A stretch of DNA of 64,000 nt, taken from a virus. Location: positions 1-64,000 of IMG/VR virus record IMGVR_UViG_3300046750_000743; one strand, written 5' to 3'. Below are positions 17,786-25,990 of the stretch, piece by piece; the first letter of the stretch is position 1, and each line of letters begins with the position of its first letter. Below the pieces are notes generated by a model, which did no database searches, was not told the origin of the DNA, and saw only the letters and a list, made by a program, of their open reading frames with translations. The position numbers and the translations under genes were made by a program.

Positions 17786-18457
17786 ATGCCTACTAGAATA
17801 CCTATCCCTCATGGGGCTACCAGAGTACAAGTAAAAGATGAATACGGAAAGCTCGTATGGAAGAAGCCCTCGGAGCTAGTAGACAAAGATGACGTGCAGA
17901 TCAACCCTAAGACAGGAGAGCCATATGTTATGTACGGCAAACCAGGATCACCCAGCACATCCTCTCCAATAACAAACCCAGCTTCGCCTAGCTCTTCTTC
18001 TGCGGTTAATCTAAATAGCTTGCAACAAAGGAAGAAGACTAAAGTAAAGTCCGACAAAGTGCTGGGTGAGACTAAAACAAACCCCGACTCTGAACACGTT
18101 CTCACACAAGTTCTTGTGGGTCTCGCAGAAGAGTCCGCTTCTTTGGCTTTCGAGCGAGAAGAGGCGGAAAGGAGAGGCGAGAAGACTTCCCAGATCTCTT
18201 TGCGAAGAGTTAATGCATTAAGGGCTGTCGGAGACACTTGGCTGAAGAAAAAAGAAATCATGTCATCCAAGTCCATAGACTTAGATTCAAAGGCGTTCAA
18301 AAAAGTCTTTGGGCATATCGCAGAGACCTTCAGGAAGTCTTGCGATGAGGCTGGAGTAAGACCTGAATTGGCGGAGAGCATCTTTGCCGTGTTCGGGAAT
18401 ATGGTAGACGACCCCGATTGGATGAATGACGCAAAGAAAGCGATGGGGGAGAAATGA
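17786..18457 (+). CDS. Candidate small terminase subunit (by position)
   Basis: 223 residues directly upstream of terL, overlapping its start by 4 nt (ATGA). A Ser/Pro/Thr-rich linker (about 55-75) separates an N-terminal piece from a helical C-terminal domain of about 130 residues (LRRVNALRAVGDTWLKKK and following). Size, helical content and location fit a DNA-recognition small subunit, but no helix-turn-helix is clear and the protein is not recognised by sequence. The call rests mainly on context. Confidence 0.45.
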   Translation: MPTRIPIPHGATRVQVKDEYGKLVWKKPSELVDKDDVQINPKTGEPYVMYGKPGSPSTSSPITNPASPSSSSAVNLNSLQQRKKTKVKSDKVLGETKTNPDSEHVLTQVLVGLAEESASLAFEREEAERRGEKTSQISLRRVNALRAVGDTWLKKKEIMSSKSIDLDSKAFKKVFGHIAETFRKSCDEAGVRPELAESIFAVFGNMVDDPDWMNDAKKAMGEK

Positions 18458-20307
18458 GTCTTTCCTCAGTTGCAATCAGTGCAAGTGCCAAAGCTGGGAA
18501 GAGATCCGAAAAAGATGCTAATATCATAGAGTTCGTGGAGTCTCCTTGGGGCTTAAAAATGAACCTATTCCCTGTGCAGAGAGTTATTTTGAAAGCTCAC
18601 TACGGGCTGGAGCTTGATGACACAGAGACTTTCGAGATCTCTGATTGGTCAAGGAAGAACGTAGAAGTACACACGGAGAAGAGTTACCTCAAAAAGCTTT
18701 TTGATGAAGGCAGATGCAACATAGGAGAGGTTATACCAGGCAAGCAGAGGCGAGAGATGGTTCTCTCCATAGGCAGGAGGTCTGGGAAGACTACAATATC
18801 CGCGTGCATCGCCGCCTACGAGACATATAAGCTCATCAAAAAAGAGAACCCTCAAAAGTTCTACGGCCTGCCAGCATCCAACAACATACAAATAATCTCT
18901 GTAGCTACAGACAAAGACCAAGCAGGCCTACTCTATCAAGAGGTGTCTGGACACTATCGGAATTGTGCATTCTTTGGGCCTTACACCGCGAATAACACTC
19001 TTAGCTATGCTAGGTTTCAGACACCCGCTGACGTTGAGAAGTATGGGCGTTACATAGAAGACCCTACAGCTAAAGCCACACTGAAGGTCACTTTCAGATC
19101 CTGTGTCGCTAAAGGTCTTCGTGGTGCAGGTAACATATGCGTCATCCTTGATGAGGTAGCCCACTTTACCGAAACGGGACAATCAGGGGCGGAGGAAGTC
19201 TATAACGCGGTTGTACCTTCAACATCAGCCTACTCCGCGAAAGACCCCGATAATCCAACTGTACCTATAGGGGAGGTTGAGGGTAGGGTTATACTTATCT
19301 CTTCTCCCCTTGGCAGACAGGGTCTGTTTTATACTATCTTCCAAATCGGCATGAGAGGAGGACAGGCGGCTGATAATATCCTGTCTGTCCAAGCTCCTAC
19401 ATGGGAGGTCAACCCTACCGTACCAGCTCAAGAGTTTGAGAAACACTACCTCAAGAACCCTGCAGTCTTCTTCACAGAGTACGGAGGCGAGTTCACGGAT
19501 AGAACAAGAGGCTGGATAGAGAAAGAGGAAGACCTACTCGCTTGTGTAGACCCCTCCCTCTCAGCTAACAGGTCTGCACCCGCCAGAAGACCTCACTTTG
19601 TAGGTATTGACCTCGCACTTGTAGGTGACGGCAGTGCTATTGCAATTGGACATATTGAAGAAGACGGACGCATCGTATTAGACCTTGTCGATATGATCAA
19701 AGCGGGAGAAGGTCTTTATGTGGACAAAGAGAGACTAGAGTTTGATGATGTCGCAGATTGGGTGCTGGGGTTCTCTAACAAGTTCTACTTCGCTGAAGGG
19801 ATCTTTGACCAATGGGCGGGCATCCCCTTCCAGCAAGCCCTCGAAAAAAGGGGCTTGAAGCAACTCACCTCGGTTAACATGACGAAGCAAATCACTTCTC
19901 AGATGTACCAGAACTTCAAAGATATGATGTGGGATAAGAAGCTGAGGCTCTATAACAGAAAAGACCCCCTCCAAGATGGAAACGAGCCTTATATTGTTGA
20001 GATGCTAGAACTGCAACAGACAGTACACTCAAAGCACCTGATCACAGTAGAAGCTCCTCAGGTCGCAGGTAAGCACGACGATATGTCAGATGCGATTGTC
20101 AGAATGACATGGCTCGCTTCAAACAGTATCGGGAAGACCCGATACTTCGCGAAAGGCAGGTCAAACTACTCCCACCCGATGGCTGGAGGGAAGACCTTTG
20201 CCACAGCGGGCAGATACTCAGGCAGAGGAGGGAGCGACCCTAGAAGAGTAGCTCCTCGGTCGCCTTCTTCCTACAGCCTCAAAGATAGGATAAATCGGGG
20301 AAAGTGA
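18454..20307 (+). CDS. terL: Terminase large subunit (packaging ATPase/nuclease)
   Basis: 617 residues. The N-terminal ATPase has Walker A SIGRRSGKT (105-113), Walker B ICVILDEVAHF (228-238, catalytic Glu234) and the coupling motif ISSP near 282. The C-terminal RNase H-like nuclease has GIDLALVGDGSA (Asp386), FDQWAG near 460 and KHDDMSDA near 565 as metal-binding acidic sites. It pumps DNA into the prohead and cuts the concatemer. ATG 18454 overlaps the upstream gene. A bidirectional terminator follows at 20329. Confidence 0.95.
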   Translation: MSLSSVAISASAKAGKRSEKDANIIEFVESPWGLKMNLFPVQRVILKAHYGLELDDTETFEISDWSRKNVEVHTEKSYLKKLFDEGRCNIGEVIPGKQRREMVLSIGRRSGKTTISACIAAYETYKLIKKENPQKFYGLPASNNIQIISVATDKDQAGLLYQEVSGHYRNCAFFGPYTANNTLSYARFQTPADVEKYGRYIEDPTAKATLKVTFRSCVAKGLRGAGNICVILDEVAHFTETGQSGAEEVYNAVVPSTSAYSAKDPDNPTVPIGEVEGRVILISSPLGRQGLFYTIFQIGMRGGQAADNILSVQAPTWEVNPTVPAQEFEKHYLKNPAVFFTEYGGEFTDRTRGWIEKEEDLLACVDPSLSANRSAPARRPHFVGIDLALVGDGSAIAIGHIEEDGRIVLDLVDMIKAGEGLYVDKERLEFDDVADWVLGFSNKFYFAEGIFDQWAGIPFQQALEKRGLKQLTSVNMTKQITSQMYQNFKDMMWDKKLRLYNRKDPLQDGNEPYIVEMLELQQTVHSKHLITVEAPQVAGKHDDMSDAIVRMTWLASNSIGKTRYFAKGRSNYSHPMAGGKTFATAGRYSGRGGSDPRRVAPRSPSSYSLKDRINRGK

Positions 20308-20328
20308 CTTGCCAGAAGGCATAAAAAA

Positions 20329-20350
20329 ACCCAGACTATAAAGTCTGGGT
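20329..20350. terminator. Bidirectional rho-independent terminator
   Basis: Perfect stem ACCCAGACT/AGTCTGGGT with a 4-nt ATAA loop. Read leftward it is followed by a run of seven T; read rightward by TCTTCTT. It separates terL from the leftward genes. Confidence 0.8.
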
Positions 20351-20415
20351 CTTCTTAAAACTCCCCCCACAGGAAGTTTGCTCGTTTTCTTTTCTTTTCT
20401 TTTTTTTTATTTTTT

Positions 20416-20496
20416 TTAAGCCGATAAATCCGCATCTGCGAGAGCGATCCCGAGAAGGGTGGCGTAGAAAACGAGGCTGAGAATTCCGATGCTCAT
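20416..20496 (-). CDS. 26-residue hydrophobic small protein
   Basis: A leftward ORF from ATG 20496 to TAA 20416 with a good SD (TTAGGAG, 6-7 nt spacing). The 26-residue product is mostly hydrophobic (ILSLVFYATLLGIALA) with a short acidic tail, so it could be a membrane-inserted micropeptide. Its leader contains five TAAAC repeats. It is short enough to be chance, but the SD, leader repeat and terminator placement support it. Confidence 0.45.
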   Translation of the reverse strand: MSIGILSLVFYATLLGIALADADLSA

Positions 20497-20506
20497 GCTG
20501 TGCTCC

Positions 20507-20539
20507 TAACTAAACTAAACTAAACTAAACTAAACTAAC
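20507..20539. repeat. TAAAC pentanucleotide tandem repeat
   Basis: Five exact TAAAC units (20511-20535) flanked by partial TAAC units, directly upstream of the SD of the 26-residue leftward ORF. An AT-rich TATAAGTATAG (leftward) follows just outside. A repeat in this position could vary in copy number and alter the leader length. Confidence 0.8.
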
Positions 20540-20580
20540 TATACTTATATTATCAATAAGTTTGAGGGTCTCGGTTTTTT

Positions 20581-20599
20581 TTTCTTTACCCTAAAGAAA
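20581..20599. other. AT-rich hairpin
   Basis: Perfect 8-bp stem TTTCTTTA/TAAAGAAA with a CCC loop, next to a run of T (20574-20583). It may act as a weak terminator or an operator between the two small ORFs. Confidence 0.4.
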
Positions 20600-20610
20600 A
20601 AGTCAGGTAT

Positions 20611-20649
20611 ATGCACCTCTTCTCTCAGCCTCCGAAGATTGAGGTGCAT
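20611..20649 (+). promoter_or_regulatory. Hairpin sequestering the SD of a 41-residue ORF
   Basis: Perfect 9-bp stem ATGCACCTC/GAGGTGCAT with a 21-nt loop. GAGGTG is the SD for ATG 20651. TATAT at 20608-20612 sits at the edge of the 5' arm, so RNA started there would lack that arm. Same geometry as the hairpins at 5220, 52815 and 58535. Confidence 0.5.
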
Positions 20650-20650
20650 T

Positions 20651-20776
20651 ATGACCTACCTGTACACGTCCATATTAATCTTGGGGTATGCCCCGTATTT
20701 CTATGGAGCATATAAAGAACTCACCTCACCAGATGAGGGATCAAGGCAACAATGCGACGAGGGTGAGTCCCTCTAA
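20651..20776 (+). CDS. 41-residue small protein
   Basis: ATG 20651 to TAA 20776 with SD GAGGTG 4 nt upstream. The N-terminal half is hydrophobic and aromatic (LYTSILILGYAPYFYGAY), possibly a single membrane segment; the C-terminal half is acidic and polar. No family recognised. A short hairpin (GACCCC-ATA-GGGGTC, 20778-20792) follows as a possible terminator. Confidence 0.5.
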   Translation: MTYLYTSILILGYAPYFYGAYKELTSPDEGSRQQCDEGESL

Positions 20777-20777
20777 A

Positions 20778-20792
20778 GACCCCATAGGGGTC
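20778..20792. terminator. Short hairpin between convergent genes
   Basis: Stem GACCCC/GGGGTC with a 3-nt ATA loop, between the rightward 41-residue ORF and the leftward zinc-ribbon gene; a T-rich stretch follows 10 nt later. Plausible weak terminator. Confidence 0.4.
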
Positions 20793-20801
20793 AAAGCAGA
20801 A

Positions 20802-21332
20802 CTACTTTTTTGCTTTTGCAGTCTTTGAGTTAGTCGCCACGATACCTACACGCTTTCGGCAAGTAGGTCCGAAGAACCACTCGACAGATGTCGGGTTGGT
20901 AAGTGCGAGTCTACACCTCGCACAACGACTCTCCGCCATGACCCGAATGTGATCAGGGCAATCCCAACCCTCGTTCGAGGCATCGACGACCCACTTCAAG
21001 GTTTCAAGCCCCAACTTCTCATGGTCGGTGTATGCCAATTCTGGAGTGAAGGCGTTCTTCCCTACTGTGGCGATCACACGATCATAGTTGGTGCATGAGA
21101 GGCTAACCTTAACAGGGTCACTCTCGTACTCGCCCCTTGCTCGAGTTGCCGTGAAGGTGAGATGCGTGTTGTTCTTTGCGTTGTGCAGTGAGAACGACCA
21201 GCTCTTCTCTCGCTTGCTTGGCAGGGCGTTGCCGTCCTCATCCTGAGGCTTGCCGTAGAACGGAGCCAATAAGTGAGTCATGAACTTGGCCAATTCAACT
21301 TTTACTTCAACAATTTTTCTTTTCATTTTCAA
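20802..21332 (-). CDS. DUF6011-like zinc-ribbon protein
   Basis: 176 residues. The C-terminal 45 residues contain RCARCRLALTNPTSVEWFFG and then TCRKRV, the CxxC...GPxC pattern of DUF6011-type zinc ribbons found in many phage and actinobacterial proteins. The N-terminal 100 residues form a separate beta-rich region (HLTFTATRARGEYESD). Molecular role unknown; nucleic-acid or protein binding is likely for the ribbon. It is the last gene of the leftward group. Confidence 0.7.
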   Translation of the reverse strand: MKMKRKIVEVKVELAKFMTHLLAPFYGKPQDEDGNALPSKREKSWSFSLHNAKNNTHLTFTATRARGEYESDPVKVSLSCTNYDRVIATVGKNAFTPELAYTDHEKLGLETLKWVVDASNEGWDCPDHIRVMAESRCARCRLALTNPTSVEWFFGPTCRKRVGIVATNSKTAKAKK

Positions 21333-21404
21333 CGTGCCTTTTTTAACTAGATTGATTACTTATGTTAAGTATTATCAAAAAAGAGGGCAGTCACGAAAAG
21401 TTTT

Positions 21405-22007
21405 TTAATCTCGGTTAACCCAAGCGTCATCAACAACTTGAGGAACCTTGTGTCTCTTTATGTGTTCGTATGCCTCATGGAGACCATGACTGCTTAATAC
21501 TTTTAAAAGCTGGCCAACTAGCTCCGTGGGGTTGTACTTATTGAAGGCTGTCTTTGAAGGGTTTTTATTGAGTCTTTGCCTGAGCAAGTATAGGTTGGTT
21601 TCATGGTTGTTCGCCATTGACATGATGAAATCATCCATACCCAGCGTTAAAAAACCGCTCTTCTTCAGGTAGTTGTAAGCTGCTTTGAAGAAGATCTGGA
21701 GGGCGTCCTCGACAAACAAAGCTCGCTCAAGCGGACTCTGGTTCGACCTATCTTCTGCAACAGGCATCATGACATTAGCCATAGCTTGGGCTTGTTCTAC
21801 AGGGTTGACAGAATCTGAGCCAAAGTTAGATACGATCTTCTCTGCTAAGGTATCAATTTCATCAACTAAGCCCGCATATAACCTCTCCATGAGTTCATGG
21901 TCTCCATAAAAAGAAGAACCCTTAACTTGCCAATGGCTCGTCCAATGCGACCAATGGGCTGAGCGGAGTGCCACTAAAAGTAACTGCAGTACTTTGAGGT
22001 TGTTCAT
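21405..22007 (-). CDS. Dps/ferritin-like four-helix protein
   Basis: 200 residues. Residues about 8-60 (LRSAHWSHWTSHWQVKG, then HELMERLYAGLVDEIDTLAE) match the first helices of Dps-type mini-ferritins, including the His/Trp pattern and the HxxxE...DE ferroxidase-like spacing. Further helices follow. Dps proteins oxidise iron and protect DNA from oxidative damage; a phage version could protect DNA in the cell or be packaged. The start overlaps the stop of the upstream gene. Enzymatic competence cannot be judged from sequence alone. Confidence 0.7.
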   Translation of the reverse strand: MNNLKVLQLLLVALRSAHWSHWTSHWQVKGSSFYGDHELMERLYAGLVDEIDTLAEKIVSNFGSDSVNPVEQAQAMANVMMPVAEDRSNQSPLERALFVEDALQIFFKAAYNYLKKSGFLTLGMDDFIMSMANNHETNLYLLRQRLNKNPSKTAFNKYNPTELVGQLLKVLSSHGLHEAYEHIKRHKVPQVVDDAWVNRD

Positions 22008-23926
22008 TTTCTTTTCTCCCTTGTTTTTTTGTCTCGGTCTTGAACTTGTTTTTGAGAAGACACTCCCCCTGATGGCATGCGTTTAAAAAGACTAGGTGTT
22101 TTCCTGCGTCTTTCTTGATATCGGATGTGTCTACTAGGGTTTCTTTTGTATCGCCTCTTCGCTTTAAGGGAATCCCTAGCTTTCTCGGCAGTAGTCTTCC
22201 TCTTGTGGTCTATCTTAGTTTTTCTTTTGACCTCGCCCCTTTGCTCTCTTTGCCTCACCCTTGGAGGGAGAACAGACTTAAGACCGACCTTAATAAGGTT
22301 ACCGTCAGCGTCAACGTCCCAAATCTCTTCCACTTCCATCTTAACCTGCTTCATGTGAACACCACGTCTCCTCAGGCCTGTTGAAGCGGACTGATCTATG
22401 TAAGGGTGTCCGTATTGATCTCCTGGAATGCCACTAGATCGAGGTCTTTGATGGAGAGGCTTCTCAGAGATAGAATTAGGGTTCTTGGGAGGTCTATTTG
22501 CCAAACCTTGACCCGATGAGCTAGGGGGTGTGTTCATAACCCCAGGGCCTTGCCGTATCTCGTCCCTTCCTTTCGGGTGTCCGTCTGGGAGGGGCAAGAC
22601 TCGGGCTCGATCAGGAGAGCCATCACCGTAATCTGGTCTTGTCTTCAGAGGTTCGGTGTTTCGGTTAATTTGGTCTTGCCTGTTTTTAGTCACCCAAGTG
22701 CTGACCCCGCCTAAATCTTGTGCGGGTTGCGAACCTGCGGATCTGCGGGTAGGGATATACGCACCTGATGAATCCCTATCATTCCTGTAAAATACAGCGT
22801 TGGCATAATGTTGGTAAAGAGGGGGAGTTGGAATATTCTGCCAACCCACATACCGACCCTTATGTAGGAGTTGAGATACCTCTTCTGCAATACCACGCCA
22901 TTCTTCCCCGTCGGGTATGTAGATGGTGAGGATCTTGCGGTTTTGCGGAGATCGAGCCTCCTCTACCCTTCTGCGAGTCGCCACCTTATGACCAATGCGA
23001 TTTTTTTTAAGATAACCCCCTACAAGACCATATGCCTTGTAGATATCCTCTAGGGTCTTACCTAATACAGACAGCTTCATGCCGTTAGTGGACGTTTTGC
23101 CTTTTACAGGTATATCATACCACCCAAAAAAAGACTCGTAGATCGCGGTTTCCATGTCCCTAGAAAGAGAAGCTTTTCTGTTGGGCGACGAGTTGTTTGA
23201 GAAGCCAGAATTATAAGGTATTACTCTCGCAGAGCCAGACCCGCTATCATGCACGTATCCAAGATCAAGCCCACTCGATGGTTTAGGCTGATCCTGCAGG
23301 TCTCTGTGCTTCAAAGAAGGAGAGTCAGGAGAAGGTCTACCTATATCCCTTGCGAAGTCTCCGTTAGGGAGACTACTACTTTGTGGTCTAGAGTCCTCTG
23401 TTCTATGGGCGGGCGTACCTTGGGATAGGCTTGAAAGCTCGTCTGGGGGAGATACTTGTCTATAGAAGTCCGACCTCAAGTATCTCGAAGCGACCCTCGA
23501 CGCGGATTTCTTAATCTCTTTTGCCTCTTCAGAGAAAGTAGGAGTGTTAACAGGCTTTTTACCTTTGCTCTTATTCTCCTGCTTCCTCTTGTTCTTCGCG
23601 AGTTGAGCTCTGTCTTTTTTGGGCATTTTATGTGCCTTCTCTCTTGGCATACACTTGAGTGGCTTTTTACCTTTTCCTGTAAGGGATGACCACTCTGGTT
23701 CACTAGATATCCCACATGGGCCAACAATGTCACCTGGTTCATAAGTTTTCTTCTTACCGTCTTCTTTCTCGATGGTGTGCTTTACGGGGGTGATCGCCAC
23801 CCAATCGCCCCAAGTGGCTCTCTCATCGGGTTTGCCTCCACCATGACCAGAGAACCAAGTATCTAGACCGCCTTTGCCCGTGTTTTTGAGCTTGGGGTCA
23901 TCTCTTTTAACAGCTTTTCGTGACAT
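22004..23926 (-). CDS. Large basic, mostly disordered protein
   Basis: 640 residues. The N-terminal 110 residues form a conserved-looking domain (GLDTWFSGHGGG, DWVAITPVKHTIEKEDG, PLKCMPREKAHKM) of a type I associate with phage and giant-virus proteins of unknown function. Near residue 140 is the tag-like SASRVASRYLRS. Much of the rest is Pro/Ser/Gly/Asn-rich and probably disordered, with one folded region about residues 255-370. The C-terminus is strongly basic. Possible virion nucleoid or scaffold-associated protein. Confidence 0.65.
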   Translation of the reverse strand: MSRKAVKRDDPKLKNTGKGGLDTWFSGHGGGKPDERATWGDWVAITPVKHTIEKEDGKKKTYEPGDIVGPCGISSEPEWSSLTGKGKKPLKCMPREKAHKMPKKDRAQLAKNKRKQENKSKGKKPVNTPTFSEEAKEIKKSASRVASRYLRSDFYRQVSPPDELSSLSQGTPAHRTEDSRPQSSSLPNGDFARDIGRPSPDSPSLKHRDLQDQPKPSSGLDLGYVHDSGSGSARVIPYNSGFSNNSSPNRKASLSRDMETAIYESFFGWYDIPVKGKTSTNGMKLSVLGKTLEDIYKAYGLVGGYLKKNRIGHKVATRRRVEEARSPQNRKILTIYIPDGEEWRGIAEEVSQLLHKGRYVGWQNIPTPPLYQHYANAVFYRNDRDSSGAYIPTRRSAGSQPAQDLGGVSTWVTKNRQDQINRNTEPLKTRPDYGDGSPDRARVLPLPDGHPKGRDEIRQGPGVMNTPPSSSGQGLANRPPKNPNSISEKPLHQRPRSSGIPGDQYGHPYIDQSASTGLRRRGVHMKQVKMEVEEIWDVDADGNLIKVGLKSVLPPRVRQREQRGEVKRKTKIDHKRKTTAEKARDSLKAKRRYKRNPSRHIRYQERRRKTPSLFKRMPSGGVSSQKQVQDRDKKTREKRK

Positions 23927-23977
23927 GACTACCTCCTATGTTTGAAGTAAGCCATTAAAAAACTATAAGGGAGCGAA

Positions 23978-25327
23978 CTAGTTAAAGCTTTTCTGATCTC
24001 TGGTATGTAACTTCTCAGCTAACTGAACCCCCGCCTCGTTATCCGAGAAAAAGTGAACCCCCCGATCAACTCGAGACTCCGCCACCATCTTAGCGACGGA
24101 GAAAAACTCAGACTTGAGGTGAGGGTATCTGTCAGACAACTTGTGAGCTATGTAATACGCTTGGGTCGTATGCCCAGAGGGATAAGAAGGTGTTTGTGCT
24201 GTTTCTAGGTAATCGCATTTAAAAGGAACTCCATTCAACTTGGCAAACTGCTCTGGTCTTAAGAGGTTGAAGTGTTCTTTTAAAGATGAGATCAAGGGGG
24301 CTAGACTCTCGCCCAGACCCTTGATCTCAGGTGCTTGGCTCGGGTATCCACGACTTGTTAATACGCCGTCAAAAACCATCCAATAACAGCGGTCAAGGTA
24401 GGGTTGAATTCCCTTATTATTGTACCTGTTTTCATATTGATAGGAAATCTTAGGGAGTTGAGACATGAGATCGCGAGTACGGGGAGGTGGGGGTATCATA
24501 CCAGATGCGTTTTTCCGATAACAATCCTTATAGGGTTTGCAAGACGCCTTTTCAGAGAAGCCCATCTCGCCACAAGTCTTAGATTTACAATGCCTCTCAT
24601 CCCACTTACGAGGCTTCCCGTGAGAAGCTTTCTTACCTTCTTGCACTTCTTTCTTCACCTGTATGGCTTTCTTAAGGTCGTAGTAGACTTTGGACTGACT
24701 TCCTATGTCCGCATTAGACTTGAGATCTTGTAGCACCTCTGAAACAGGCACAACTTCTACGTCTCTTAGCTTCACGGGCTTATCCCAAATTACTTCTTCC
24801 ACAAAGCCGTACTTAGGGAGAGTCCTAGTCTTGAATTTAATAGCAACGATATTGCCCATATGGTGTTTGCGTGTCCCGCTCAATTGCACGCGAGTCACCT
24901 CTTGACCATATGTCCCAGATATTGCAAATACTCCAACAGCCCCTGCTTGGTCGGTATAGAAATTTGGTCGAAGGTATCCATCTTCTAAGATTTCTTCAGC
25001 TCTATCTTTGTAAGTGTAATGATAGAAGTAGTCTTGTGAGAGACGGAGGAAGTAGAAAGAGTACACCATAGCTCCCGAGTCTCTCCCTAGAAGAACTAGC
25101 TTGCCTTTGGAAGACGCCTCTTTCTTCCATTTGCCTCCAAGCCTCTTATACTGAGCAAGAGCCCAACCGTTAGCGTAAGCAGACGGAAAGACCTTAAAGC
25201 CCGCACCCCCATTAACAGGGTTTGCAGTCTCTCCACCTTTGGTAACTGGTGACTTTCTCTCACCTTTAGCTAGAGATTGAATCTGACTCCAGAGTTTTTT
25301 GTCAACAGGCACGTTTTTACTAGCCAC
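23978..25327 (-). CDS. DUF5872-like / ADP-ribosyltransferase-like / PAP2 phosphatase fusion
   Basis: 449 residues in four parts. Residues 1-70: DUF5872-like (VDKKLWSQIQSLAKGE, FKVFPSAYANGWALAQYK). Residues about 98-205: HYT (103-105) plus a YLRP...FAIS pattern reminiscent of ADP-ribosyltransferase or RNA 2'-phosphotransferase folds. Residues 247-269: a Cys-rich knot. Residues about 300-445: PAP2 phosphatase with all three motifs, K350-(x6)-R357-P358, PSGH (383-386) and SR(x5)H(x3)D (418-429). PAP2 enzymes remove phosphates from lipids or small molecules; with no membrane segment this is the soluble type. GTG start 25327 with SD TAGGAGG. The PAP2 call is strong; the ART-like call is tentative. 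Confidence 0.75.
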   Translation of the reverse strand: MASKNVPVDKKLWSQIQSLAKGERKSPVTKGGETANPVNGGAGFKVFPSAYANGWALAQYKRLGGKWKKEASSKGKLVLLGRDSGAMVYSFYFLRLSQDYFYHYTYKDRAEEILEDGYLRPNFYTDQAGAVGVFAISGTYGQEVTRVQLSGTRKHHMGNIVAIKFKTRTLPKYGFVEEVIWDKPVKLRDVEVVPVSEVLQDLKSNADIGSQSKVYYDLKKAIQVKKEVQEGKKASHGKPRKWDERHCKSKTCGEMGFSEKASCKPYKDCYRKNASGMIPPPPRTRDLMSQLPKISYQYENRYNNKGIQPYLDRCYWMVFDGVLTSRGYPSQAPEIKGLGESLAPLISSLKEHFNLLRPEQFAKLNGVPFKCDYLETAQTPSYPSGHTTQAYYIAHKLSDRYPHLKSEFFSVAKMVAESRVDRGVHFFSDNEAGVQLAEKLHTRDQKSFN

Positions 25328-25480
25328 GAAAGCCTCCTAATATAATACTGCTTCATCTGGCGAGATGTATAAAAGGGATATCAGGATGTATATCGTACAT
25401 TACAATAATAAAGACGCGACTACTTAGAAGCCCTTATACCCCATCGAAATAGTGTGGGGAAACCGCCTGAGGAGGCATTA

Positions 25481-25990
25481 GTGAAAAGATCCGAAAGAAT
25501 TAAGGAGAAGGTCTCTATATTCTCTGTTTTACACTCCTACAACTACGATGTTGTAGACTCTCCGAGAGAACAACAATTCAGATGTAACCTGCACGGCGAC
25601 GGGTCAGATAATTCACCTTCCGCAAGAGCCTACCCCGATTCAAACTCATGGTACTGCTTCGCTTGCGGTAAAACAAGAGATGCTATCTCCACTGTCATGG
25701 AAATTGAAGGAGTGCGTTTCAGCCAAGCCTGCAAAGCTTTAGAGGTAAAGTACGACCTCCCCGTGTGGGTTTACTCTAAAGCATCAAGTGAAGACCATTT
25801 TAAAGACGAACCTGTTGTAGATAGCCTATCCATTATAACGACAAGGACTGAGAGGCTTCTCAGATCCAAGACCAAAGACATTGATCTCGACAATTCTCTC
25901 AGATTATGGGAAGCTTTCAATATGCTTTCTTCCATTGACTCAAAAGAAAGTCAATGGCTCAAACTATACAATAGGATACACGATGCTTAG
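25481..25990 (+). CDS. DnaG-type primase zinc-binding domain protein
   Basis: Start set at GTG 25481, behind GAGGAGG (25469-25475), instead of GTG 25454. The 169-residue product carries a CHC2-type zinc ribbon (FRCNLHGDG, then WYCFACGKTRDA) as in bacterial and phage DNA primases, where it reads template DNA. No TOPRIM catalytic core is present, so this is a stand-alone template-binding module or one half of a split primase. It is co-transcribed with two small genes and the portal gene. Confidence 0.75.
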   Translation: MKRSERIKEKVSIFSVLHSYNYDVVDSPREQQFRCNLHGDGSDNSPSARAYPDSNSWYCFACGKTRDAISTVMEIEGVRFSQACKALEVKYDLPVWVYSKASSEDHFKDEPVVDSLSIITTRTERLLRSKTKDIDLDNSLRLWEAFNMLSSIDSKESQWLKLYNRIHDA

